The position numbers and the translations under genes were made by a program. A DNA stretch of 64,000 nucleotides from Barnesiella sp. WM24 (GTDB taxonomy: Bacteria > Bacteroidota > Bacteroidia > Bacteroidales > Muribaculaceae): NCBI RefSeq assembly GCF_004570975.1, contig NZ_SPPC01000004.1:62001-126000 (forward strand). Direction: 5' to 3'. Positions 57,325-64,000 of the stretch are shown here, one piece after another. The first letter of the stretch is position 1; every line of letters starts with the position of its first letter. The notes beneath the pieces are model-generated. The model was given only the letters and a program-made list of their open reading frames with translations, ran no database searches and was not told the DNA's origin.

Positions 57325-58836
57325 TCATCTCATTATATCACGTATCGCTGTCCCGACATAATCGGCAATATCCGAGGCAAGCACCCCATACTCCCCATGT
57401 TCCTCAGCGGCAAGAGTCCCGGCATAACCGTGGATATAAGCGCCGAGCGTCGCGGCAAGGTCGGGCGAATAGCCCTGGGCAAGCAATCCGGCTATAACAC
57501 CGGTCAGCACGTCGCCGCTTCCGGGAGTGGCAAGTGCCGGAGAGCCGCTTGCCGTAAAAAAGATGCGATGATCGGGTCTCACGATAGTAGTGTAATGACC
57601 TTTCAGCAGAATCACGATATTGTAAGTCTGAGCTTTCTGCATTGCTGTCATTATACGTGCCTCGTCAGACATATGCTCGCCGAAAAGACGGTCAAACTCG
57701 CCTGCGTGGGGAGTGATGACCGACATAGGTGGTATCGTGTCGAGTATCATCGGTCGCTGCGCTATACAGTTGAGTCCGTCGGCATCAATAAGAAGCGGCT
57801 TGGTAGAGTGGTTTATGAAAGTCTCGACGGCGCGCACTGTAAGGTCATGTGTTCCCATGCCGGGACCCATGGCTATCGCGTCATATTCATGACGCAGGTT
57901 AATCTCCGTTATACCGCTGTCATTATGGTCGACCTGCACCATAGCCTCCGGTACAGCTGTCTGCATTACGGTAAATCCACATCGCGGCACATGCACCGTA
58001 AGCTTCCCTACTCCGGCGCGCAAGGCACCGCGGGCGGCAAGCTGCGCAGCTCCGAGCATGCCGAAACTTCCGCCTACGATAAGCGCCGACCCGTAGTCGG
58101 CTTTGGATGAGAACTCGCCGCGCTGATGAAGCACCCTGCGGGCGTCATGCTTTTCAAGCAGGAAAAACTGCGTGGTCGTATTTTTTATCTCAGTCGAGCT
58201 AAGCCCTATGTCAAGCACCTTCCACTCGCCCAGAAATTCAGCGTTGTCGGAGATGAAAAACGACAACCGTGGAAACTGGATGGCAAGCGTGAGATCGGCA
58301 TGTATAATGTTTCGCCGCAGGTTATCCTCATTCCACTCGGCAAAAAGTCCGGAAGGCACATCGATTGACACAATCTTAGCCTTTGAATTGTTGATATAGT
58401 CGACAAGCGAGCGGAACCCGCCGGTAAGCGATTCCCTGAGTCCGGAGCCAAACAGCCCGTCAATCACAACGGCACCCTGAGTAATCACCGGTGGAGTGAA
58501 GTCGCCCGTAACCTCGATAAAATTGGCGGCACCCGACTCAAGCAGACGCTTGCGGGCATAGGCACATCCTTCGCTCAAGCGATTGAACACATTGAAGAGA
58601 AGCACCTCCACCTCATATCCCTGCTCGATAAGCAGACGCGCCACGACAAGGGCGTCGGCGCCATTATTACCGTGTCCGGCAAACACCCACACTTTCTTAT
58701 CGACACCCCACCGAGCCACAATCTCCGCGGTTATCGCAGAAGCCGCACGCTCGATCAGCGCAATAGATGACACACCCTCTTTCTCTATAGTATATTGCTC
58801 GATAGCTCTTATCTGTTCGTTAGTAAATATTTTCAT
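57325..58836 (-). CDS. nnr: Bifunctional NAD(P)H-hydrate epimerase / ADP-dependent dehydratase
   Basis: ATG 58836 gives 503 residues (MKIFTNEQIRAIEQYTIEKE); the frame extends 45 bp upstream, without a likely start. The N-terminal epimerase (about 1-210) has VWVFAGHGNNGADALVVARL. The C-terminal dehydratase (about 225-500) has LIVGGSFGMLGAAQLAARGA, AMGPGMGTHDL, ITPHAGEFDRLFG and GSPALATPGSGDVLTGVIAG. It repairs hydrated NADH and NADPH. It is divergent from hpt. Confidence 0.95.
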   Translation of the reverse strand: MKIFTNEQIRAIEQYTIEKEGVSSIALIERAASAITAEIVARWGVDKKVWVFAGHGNNGADALVVARLLIEQGYEVEVLLFNVFNRLSEGCAYARKRLLESGAANFIEVTGDFTPPVITQGAVVIDGLFGSGLRESLTGGFRSLVDYINNSKAKIVSIDVPSGLFAEWNEDNLRRNIIHADLTLAIQFPRLSFFISDNAEFLGEWKVLDIGLSSTEIKNTTTQFFLLEKHDARRVLHQRGEFSSKADYGSALIVGGSFGMLGAAQLAARGALRAGVGKLTVHVPRCGFTVMQTAVPEAMVQVDHNDSGITEINLRHEYDAIAMGPGMGTHDLTVRAVETFINHSTKPLLIDADGLNCIAQRPMILDTIPPMSVITPHAGEFDRLFGEHMSDEARIMTAMQKAQTYNIVILLKGHYTTIVRPDHRIFFTASGSPALATPGSGDVLTGVIAGLLAQGYSPDLAATLGAYIHGYAGTLAAEEHGEYGVLASDIADYVGTAIRDIMR

Positions 58837-58945
58837 CTTTGATAAAGAATATTTATACGCCTCACATGAAGGCAGCCACAAATTTACAAAAATATATGGC
58901 GAGAAATGACAAAAAATGCGTAAATTTGCGCAAACAAAAAGAACA

Positions 58946-59488
58946 ATGGATAAAGTGACCTACAACGGCTTGACTTTCGAGCCATATATCACTCATGAAA
59001 CTATACAAAGCCGCATCAGCGAGATAGCGGCTCAGATTGACAAAGACTACGCAGGCAAGCAGCCTCTGTTTCTGTGTGTGCTTACCGGTGCATTCCCGTT
59101 TGCCGCCGACCTTTTCAGGGCGGTTGACATTGACGCCGAGATTTCCTTCATACGCCTGAAAAGCTATGAGGGCACGTCCACTTCAGGAAAGGTAAAGGAA
59201 GTGATGGGGCTGACAGAAGACCTTACCGGCAGGGACATAATCATTGTCGAGGACATAATCGACACAGGAGCCACAATCAAAAAGCTTGTCGAAGACCTCG
59301 AAAAGAAAAATCCCGCATCGGTCAAGGTAGCGACACTGCTGTTGAAGCCGGAATCGCTCCAACACAAGCTTAACCCCGACTATGTAGGCTTCACCATCGA
59401 CCCCAGATTCATAATCGGATTCGGACTTGACCTCGACGGACTCGCACGCAACCTGCGCGACATCTATCAACTGAAACAGGAATCATAA
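58946..59488 (+). CDS. hpt: Hypoxanthine phosphoribosyltransferase
   Basis: ATG 58946 (MDKVTYNGLTFEPYITHETI) gives 180 residues. The PRPP-binding motif IIIVEDIIDTGATI and the flexible-loop region LKSYEGTSTSGKVKEV are intact. It salvages hypoxanthine and guanine with PRPP. A TAAATTTG -7 box lies at 58921-58928, though no clear -33. The upstream extension of the frame overlaps that box and is rejected. Confidence 0.95.
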   Translation: MDKVTYNGLTFEPYITHETIQSRISEIAAQIDKDYAGKQPLFLCVLTGAFPFAADLFRAVDIDAEISFIRLKSYEGTSTSGKVKEVMGLTEDLTGRDIIIVEDIIDTGATIKKLVEDLEKKNPASVKVATLLLKPESLQHKLNPDYVGFTIDPRFIIGFGLDLDGLARNLRDIYQLKQES

Positions 59489-59572
59489 GAATTCCCTGAC
59501 AAATAAAAAAACCTATGTTTTCTCAATAAATGACATTGAGATTATCTATTCAATATATTTTAAATTCTTGTC

Positions 59573-60151
59573 ATGTTTAATATTGTTATTTTCGGTGCCC
59601 CCGGGAGTGGAAAAGGCACCCAAAGTGAGCGCCTGATTGATGAGTACGGGCTATATCACATTTCAACAGGAGAAGTGCTCCGCGACCATATCGCACGCGG
59701 CACCGACCTCGGAAAAGTTGCGGAAACCTATATTTCACAGGGTCAGCTCATACCCGACGACCTAATGGTTGACATCCTCGCTCATGTGCTTGACAACAAC
59801 CCCGAGACATCCAAGGGAGTGATTTTTGACGGATTTCCCCGCACGATTCCTCAGGCAAAAGCCCTGAAAAAGATGCTTGCCGACCGTAATTCAAAGGTGC
59901 ATGCGGTAGTAGGACTTGAGGTTGACGACAAAGAACTTGTAGACCGTCTTATAAAGCGCGGTCAGGAGTCAGGCCGCAGCGACGACAATCTTGACACAAT
60001 CAACCGCCGCCTTGAAGTGTACCACAACCAGACCTCGCCTTTGCGCGAATACTACCAGGGCGAAGGAAAATATCACGCCATCCCCGGCAGCGGAAAGGTC
60101 GACGAGATTTTTGAGACCATCAAGGATTCATTGAAGAAAGTACAGGAATAA
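59573..60151 (+). CDS. adk: Adenylate kinase (short form)
   Basis: The 192-residue enzyme has the P-loop GAPGSGKGTQ (8-17), the AMP-site segment HISTGEVLRDHI, and FDGFPRTIPQAK. The LID is reduced to GQESGRSDDNLDTINRRL, so this is the short, zinc-free type. It equilibrates AMP, ADP and ATP. It follows hpt by 84 bp. Confidence 0.97.
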   Translation: MFNIVIFGAPGSGKGTQSERLIDEYGLYHISTGEVLRDHIARGTDLGKVAETYISQGQLIPDDLMVDILAHVLDNNPETSKGVIFDGFPRTIPQAKALKKMLADRNSKVHAVVGLEVDDKELVDRLIKRGQESGRSDDNLDTINRRLEVYHNQTSPLREYYQGEGKYHAIPGSGKVDEIFETIKDSLKKVQE

Positions 60152-60164
60152 CCACCAATCAATC

Positions 60165-60743
60165 ATGGAAGAAAGCCCTATCAACAACGCGATATCAGAT
60201 ATTTATTCCGCCCTGTCAGGCAACAGCCTTGTCGAGGCGTCGATGCTCGCTGAAGAGGTGTTGGGCGACATCTTCCGTCAATGGCAAAAGCATAAGGGCG
60301 ACAACGAGGCGTGTGAACTCGTTGCCGCCACTTGTGCCTATGTCGCTGTCATGACAGCCATGCAACGCCAGCAGGAAGCATATGCCGCGTGCATGACCGC
60401 ATTTGCCTACACTGTTCCTTATAAAGTAGACCCCGCCGGGCTGCTGTCGTTAAGCCTGATGACATGGAACATACTTGAACAGACACTCAACGCTACACAA
60501 CCTGCCGACAGCACAGCGGCACGCGAGCATGTAGCGGCAATCACCTCGGCGATCGGCAGCCTGATGTATAAATATTACTATGCCACCGGAAATGACAATC
60601 CCGATGACCCTGCGCTTTCCGATGCCTATCAGGCACTGCGCTTAATCACCGGGCTTGTCGACATAAATCCATCGCTTGCCGACACAAAAAGCACCATAAG
60701 CGACCTGTTGCGTCACAGCGAAGCGATAGGACTTATTCAATAA
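60165..60743 (+). CDS. Helical protein of unknown function after adk (192 aa)
   Basis: The protein is helical and tetratricopeptide-like in texture (EASMLAEEVLGDIFRQWQKH, ACELVAATCAYVAVMTAMQR, SLMTWNILEQTLNATQP). There is no signal peptide or membrane helix. It follows adk by 13 bp, so co-transcription is likely, but adk has no known partner of this kind and no family match is seen. Confidence 0.6.
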   Translation: MEESPINNAISDIYSALSGNSLVEASMLAEEVLGDIFRQWQKHKGDNEACELVAATCAYVAVMTAMQRQQEAYAACMTAFAYTVPYKVDPAGLLSLSLMTWNILEQTLNATQPADSTAAREHVAAITSAIGSLMYKYYYATGNDNPDDPALSDAYQALRLITGLVDINPSLADTKSTISDLLRHSEAIGLIQ

Positions 60744-60748
60744 CAGCT

Positions 60749-62050
60749 CTATTTTTTCAGATTATCCATTATCCACCGGTAGTGGCCGCGCTCGGTCTCT
60801 TCCGATGTCCAGTGTTCATTAACCGGAGTCAGCAGCGACTCTTTGGGCGACGATATAAGATTATACACGATATAGCTCGTCGAGGGAGGGCATGTATTGT
60901 CATTGAATCCCCACGTCATCCTTACGGGACACTTGAGATTGCGCGCAAAATTGACCACATCATAATAGCTGTACGTGCGCAACAGTTCCGGAGTGGCAAG
61001 CGAAGGGTCTTTCCTTATATGGTGAGGATAGCCGCCACCCTTACCGTCAACATAGCGTGACATGTCGGACAAAGCGGGATGATTTGCCACACAGCCGGTC
61101 ACGCGCGGGTCAAGCATGGCTGTGGTAATCGCGAGCGCACCGCCCTGACTACCTCCCTGCGTAAACAGATTCTGCCCGTCCCAGCAAGGCAACGACGTTA
61201 GCAAGTCAAGAAAACGACGGCATCCGAGATACACATCCTTCATATAATAAGTGTCACGGTCATCAACGCCGGTCAGCATGTATTCGCCGATCTCTTTGCG
61301 ATGGGCGGCAAACTGCCCTTCAGTCAATCCGGGATGAAGCCCGTGAATCTCTATCTCAAGGCGTATCACCCCACCCTCGCCATAGTAACGGTGACGCATC
61401 GGATCCTTGATGGTCTTTACTCCGGCACCGGGAGGTGTAAGCACGGCAGGGTATCTGCCATCGCCCTTGGGAACAAACAGATAGCCATACATGGCACGTC
61501 CCTCCGGATTGAGTTGAAGCTTCACGAGGCTACACGACATCTTGTCGGTCGAATATTCCTCTACCGGCTCTGAGGTGTAAGTGAGAGGAAACTCCTTGTC
61601 CTTTTCCACGGCAGCCCGCCAATAGTCAAGGAAGTCGTCAGGCTGACGCGTATAAGGCTCCAGCAATTCAGGAGAAAACCCCACCTTGACGTGATGAGAG
61701 CTCTTTACGCCGTCAATCATCGCAGTAAGACGCAAGTCACGGAAACCGGGCTCATCCATTGTCCCCATGTCAACAGTGGCGCGCCCGTTTCTTATCAGGA
61801 GCTTCCCTTCTGTATCGGAAGGCATCTCGTCATCACCTACAGCGTAGTCTACGACAAGCGAGTCAACAGGCATCCCGTAATGATACAACTGAACGTCAAC
61901 GACTGCATTTTCCCCGGTCTTGTAAAGCCAGTCGGCATGGTCGGGCACAGTGACCCAAAGCATGTCGTCACGATAAGGATAATTTTCAGCCACCGCACCC
62001 ACAGAGACAGTCACGGCAGCAGAGATTAAAATACACTTGGTTAGATTCAT
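60749..62050 (-). CDS. Acetyl-xylan-esterase-like alpha/beta hydrolase, exported
   Basis: ATG 62050 gives 433 residues with a signal peptide (CILISAAVTVSVGAVAE). The hydrolase domain (about 130-433) has the nucleophile Ser301 in TQGGSQGGALAI, an Asp near WGFNDNTCPPS and a His in VNEHWTSEE. The N-terminal about 125 residues are an Ig-like domain. The family includes cephalosporin-C deacetylase and xylan esterases. A role in dietary glycan de-esterification is plausible, substrate unknown. It is convergent with the adk unit. Confidence 0.88.
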   Translation of the reverse strand: MNLTKCILISAAVTVSVGAVAENYPYRDDMLWVTVPDHADWLYKTGENAVVDVQLYHYGMPVDSLVVDYAVGDDEMPSDTEGKLLIRNGRATVDMGTMDEPGFRDLRLTAMIDGVKSSHHVKVGFSPELLEPYTRQPDDFLDYWRAAVEKDKEFPLTYTSEPVEEYSTDKMSCSLVKLQLNPEGRAMYGYLFVPKGDGRYPAVLTPPGAGVKTIKDPMRHRYYGEGGVIRLEIEIHGLHPGLTEGQFAAHRKEIGEYMLTGVDDRDTYYMKDVYLGCRRFLDLLTSLPCWDGQNLFTQGGSQGGALAITTAMLDPRVTGCVANHPALSDMSRYVDGKGGGYPHHIRKDPSLATPELLRTYSYYDVVNFARNLKCPVRMTWGFNDNTCPPSTSYIVYNLISSPKESLLTPVNEHWTSEETERGHYRWIMDNLKK

Positions 62051-62130
62051 GGTTAAAAGACGATAAAAAAACAGATGAGGACACTTCAACCTAATGAGTG
62101 TCCTCATGCTTATAACACAATTATACGGTT

Positions 62131-62745
62131 TTAAAACAGATAAGCGGCTGTAATGGTCCAGAAACGGTCCTTACCCTTTACATCGGTAGTAGTGACGCCT
62201 GAATCTACATATTTTACAGCATTGTTGATTCCGAAGCCATAGCTTGCAGCAACCTGCACATGCTTCAGAAGCTCTACACCAAGACCGAAGTTCCATGAAA
62301 CATCACATTTCTTGCGCTTCATGTCTTCTATCGTCTGCTTGCTGCAAAGGAAATCAAACTCAGGACCGGTTGTCAGGAACGGGGTCACGATATGACCGAC
62401 GGCTGGAATACCGATTTTCCACTTCAAGTTGATAGGCACACCGATATAGTTACGGTTATTCTTATCAACGATAACTTCTCCGGCCTCAACATACTTGTTG
62501 ACGCCTTCACGACGCACATACATCACCGACGCATCAAGACCGATACCAATGATGGGCACTGTAAATTCAGCCATAAGACCGCCTGTAAAGCCGGTGCGGT
62601 TTTCAGCGTCAAACACCTTGTCGTTCAAATGCAGCTGGTTGACTGTGATACCTACACGCGGACCGATGTGGAACTGAGCGGCAGCCGGAACTGAAAAACC
62701 TGCTACCATAACGATAGCCAATAAAAGAGTTTTAATAGTCTTCAT
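62131..62745 (-). CDS. Outer membrane beta-barrel protein, porin-family fold (204 aa)
   Basis: A signal peptide (MKTIKTLLLAIVMVAGFSVPAAAQ) precedes strands FHIGPRVGITVNQLHLND, GFTGGLMAEFTVPIIGIG, ASVMYVRREGVN and the terminal ITAAYLF. This is the small OMP_b-brl_2-type barrel common in Bacteroidales. It ends with a phenylalanine, as outer membrane barrels do. The function is unknown. Confidence 0.88.
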   Translation of the reverse strand: MKTIKTLLLAIVMVAGFSVPAAAQFHIGPRVGITVNQLHLNDKVFDAENRTGFTGGLMAEFTVPIIGIGLDASVMYVRREGVNKYVEAGEVIVDKNNRNYIGVPINLKWKIGIPAVGHIVTPFLTTGPEFDFLCSKQTIEDMKRKKCDVSWNFGLGVELLKHVQVAASYGFGINNAVKYVDSGVTTTDVKGKDRFWTITAAYLF

Positions 62746-62876
62746 AATTTAATTATATTAATGATTATGATAAGTGTCACTTTTAAACAATGACACGACC
62801 GCCCACTTTTACGAGAGCGATCGCGCAATGATAAGTCAAAACGATTTCCAACGACCCACTTGCAGGTCACTCACAA

Positions 62877-63149
62877 TTAGTTGAGCTTATTGGAAATCTC
62901 GGCACCCGGCTTAAATTTAACGACCTTGCGGGCAGGAATGTCGATAGTTTCTTTTGTACGGGGATTGATACCTGTACGGGCAGCTTTTTCTGTTACAGAG
63001 AATGTTCCAAATCCGATAAGTGCCACCTTGTCATTATTTTCCAACGCACCGGTAATAGCTTCAAGGCATGCGTCAAGAGCGTTTTTTGCATCTACTTTGG
63101 TCAGGTTTGCCTTTTCAGCAATCGCATTGACGAGGTCTGTTTTATTCAT
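62877..63149 (-). CDS. HU-family DNA-binding protein
   Basis: 90 residues with the HU signature GTFSVTEKAARTGINPRTKE and the intercalating-loop proline in the IDIPARKVVKFKPG segment. It binds and bends DNA as a dimer. A TATATTTG -7 box on the minus strand (63191-63198) lies 42 bp upstream of the start. Bacteroidales carry several HU paralogues, so I do not assign a specific gene symbol. Confidence 0.95.
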   Translation of the reverse strand: MNKTDLVNAIAEKANLTKVDAKNALDACLEAITGALENNDKVALIGFGTFSVTEKAARTGINPRTKETIDIPARKVVKFKPGAEISNKLN

Positions 63150-63342
63150 AACTGTGTTTTTAAAATAGATTTACGTTGTGTTATTTGTCACAAATATAGA
63201 TGTAAAATTTTAAATAAAAGTATTTTTCTTAAAAAAAATGCGAAAATTCTTTTCAAAATTGGTCAAAATGAAGCATCGAGGTCAAAAAACGGGATATTTT
63301 GCCTAAATTTGCAGCCAATAAATAACCAAACAGGATAGTTAA

Positions 63343-64000
63343 ATGATACGAAACAGCGGCTCATTTTTCAGCGCGATTCCGCCGGTGACAAAAAATCTCA
63401 TCATTATCAATTTCATCATATGGTTGGCAATGATGCTCATCCCCGGCACTATCGGAGCCAATTTCACGGAATACGGCGGTCTGCACTATATAGGCGCATC
63501 GGATTTCAACATCGCACAGATTGTAACCTACATGTTCATCCACTCGACAGGCGGCATAGCCCACTTGTTTTTCAACATGTTCACCCTGTTCATGTTTGGA
63601 ATCACCCTCGAGCGTGTACTTGGCGGCAAGCGCTTTTTGTTCTATTACCTGTCATGTGGCATCGGAGCGGCGATAATCCAGGAAGCCACATGGGCGCTCA
63701 TGATTGACTCCTTTGTAAACAACAATCTTGAGATGACCATTGCCAATTTCGCCCATGCCAACCACCTCAGCATGGAACAGGCTTATCAATATGTCACCCC
63801 CTCACAGCTTGCCACATTGCGCGCCTCTATCGAAAACGCGCTTGTCACCGTAGGAGCCTCGGGAGCGATTTACGGTGTGCTTCTTGCATTCGGCATGATT
63901 TTCCCCAATCGCCCGCTTTACCTGATGTTTGTACCGGTGCCAATCAAGGCAAAATGGATGGTGCTCGGCTATGGTCTTATCGAGCTTGCTCTCGGTCTTG
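63343..64000 (+). CDS. Rhomboid-family intramembrane serine protease (partial, 3' end outside window)
   Basis: The frame opens at ATG 63343 and runs to the window edge without a stop (219 residues). It has six or so hydrophobic segments, the cytoplasmic/loop elements FMFIHSTGGIAHLFFNMFTL-like (His and Asn) and the catalytic serine motif VGASGAIYGVLL. Rhomboids cleave transmembrane substrates. A long insertion of about 50 residues sits between helices 3 and 4 (about 115-165), as seen in Bacteroidetes rhomboids. A TAAATTTG box lies at 63304-63311. Confidence 0.9.
   Translation, partial: MIRNSGSFFSAIPPVTKNLIIINFIIWLAMMLIPGTIGANFTEYGGLHYIGASDFNIAQIVTYMFIHSTGGIAHLFFNMFTLFMFGITLERVLGGKRFLFYYLSCGIGAAIIQEATWALMIDSFVNNNLEMTIANFAHANHLSMEQAYQYVTPSQLATLRASIENALVTVGASGAIYGVLLAFGMIFPNRPLYLMFVPVPIKAKWMVLGYGLIELALGL

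Overview
The window comes from a Bacteroidales bacterium, most plausibly a Muribaculaceae-like gut commensal. Three things point there. Promoters match the Bacteroidetes form TTG-N20-TAnnTTTG and Shine-Dalgarno sequences are mostly absent. The prophage carries families typical of Bacteroidales phages (DUF5053, TP901-type tape measure). The host genes include DUF4831, short adenylate kinase, OmpA-like barrels and a HU-family protein. The genus is inference.

Positions 1 to about 34,066 are the right part of an integrated tailed prophage. Its tyrosine integrase (32.8-33.9 kb, minus) abuts a tRNA-Ser(GCT) at 34.1 kb, the probable attachment site. The left end lies outside the window. From left to right the prophage holds: a DnaA-domain-IV-like protein and early genes, with an array of CTACA motifs (0-2 kb); HicAB no. 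1; a ClpP-like protease/scaffold fusion, major capsid, a PLD-like protein and terminase (4-10.5 kb); portal, connector and tail-completion genes (12.7-17.8 kb); a beta-helix tail spike; a holin/M15 endolysin/unimolecular-spanin lysis cassette (21.4-22.5 kb); HicAB no. 2 and small regulators; tape measure and distal tail protein; integrase.

The most unusual element is a module present three times (about 3.09-3.95, 11.41-12.27 and 24.94-26.24 kb), each copy in front of a different late-gene block. Each has a promoter, a leader of about 211-226 nt, a 75-76 aa two-helix ORF1, an ATGA-coupled downstream ORF and an intrinsic terminator or its remnant. Each leader carries an 18-nt sequence at its 5' end (A), its complement (B), and the sequence again directly before the start codon (C). 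The 18-mers differ between modules, but A:B and B:C pairing is kept in all three, with every deviation a G-U wobble. That is the pattern expected of a two-state RNA switch that has diverged into copy-specific versions. A stem just before B also covaries. Two modules sit beside divergent DUF5053 plus 56-57 aa gene pairs.

From 34.4 kb the chromosome resumes: radC; a core-MetE-like methionine synthase gene behind a cobalamin riboswitch; an lplA-gcvT-gcvH-gcvPA-gcvPB-lpd glycine cleavage operon; an AT-rich array of small membrane-protein genes (43.5-51.5 kb) with a recurring ATGAAACTGA gene junction; an outer-membrane/lipoprotein operon; then housekeeping genes (DUF4831, nnr, hpt, adk, an acetyl-xylan-esterase-like hydrolase, an outer membrane barrel, a HU protein and a truncated rhomboid protease).
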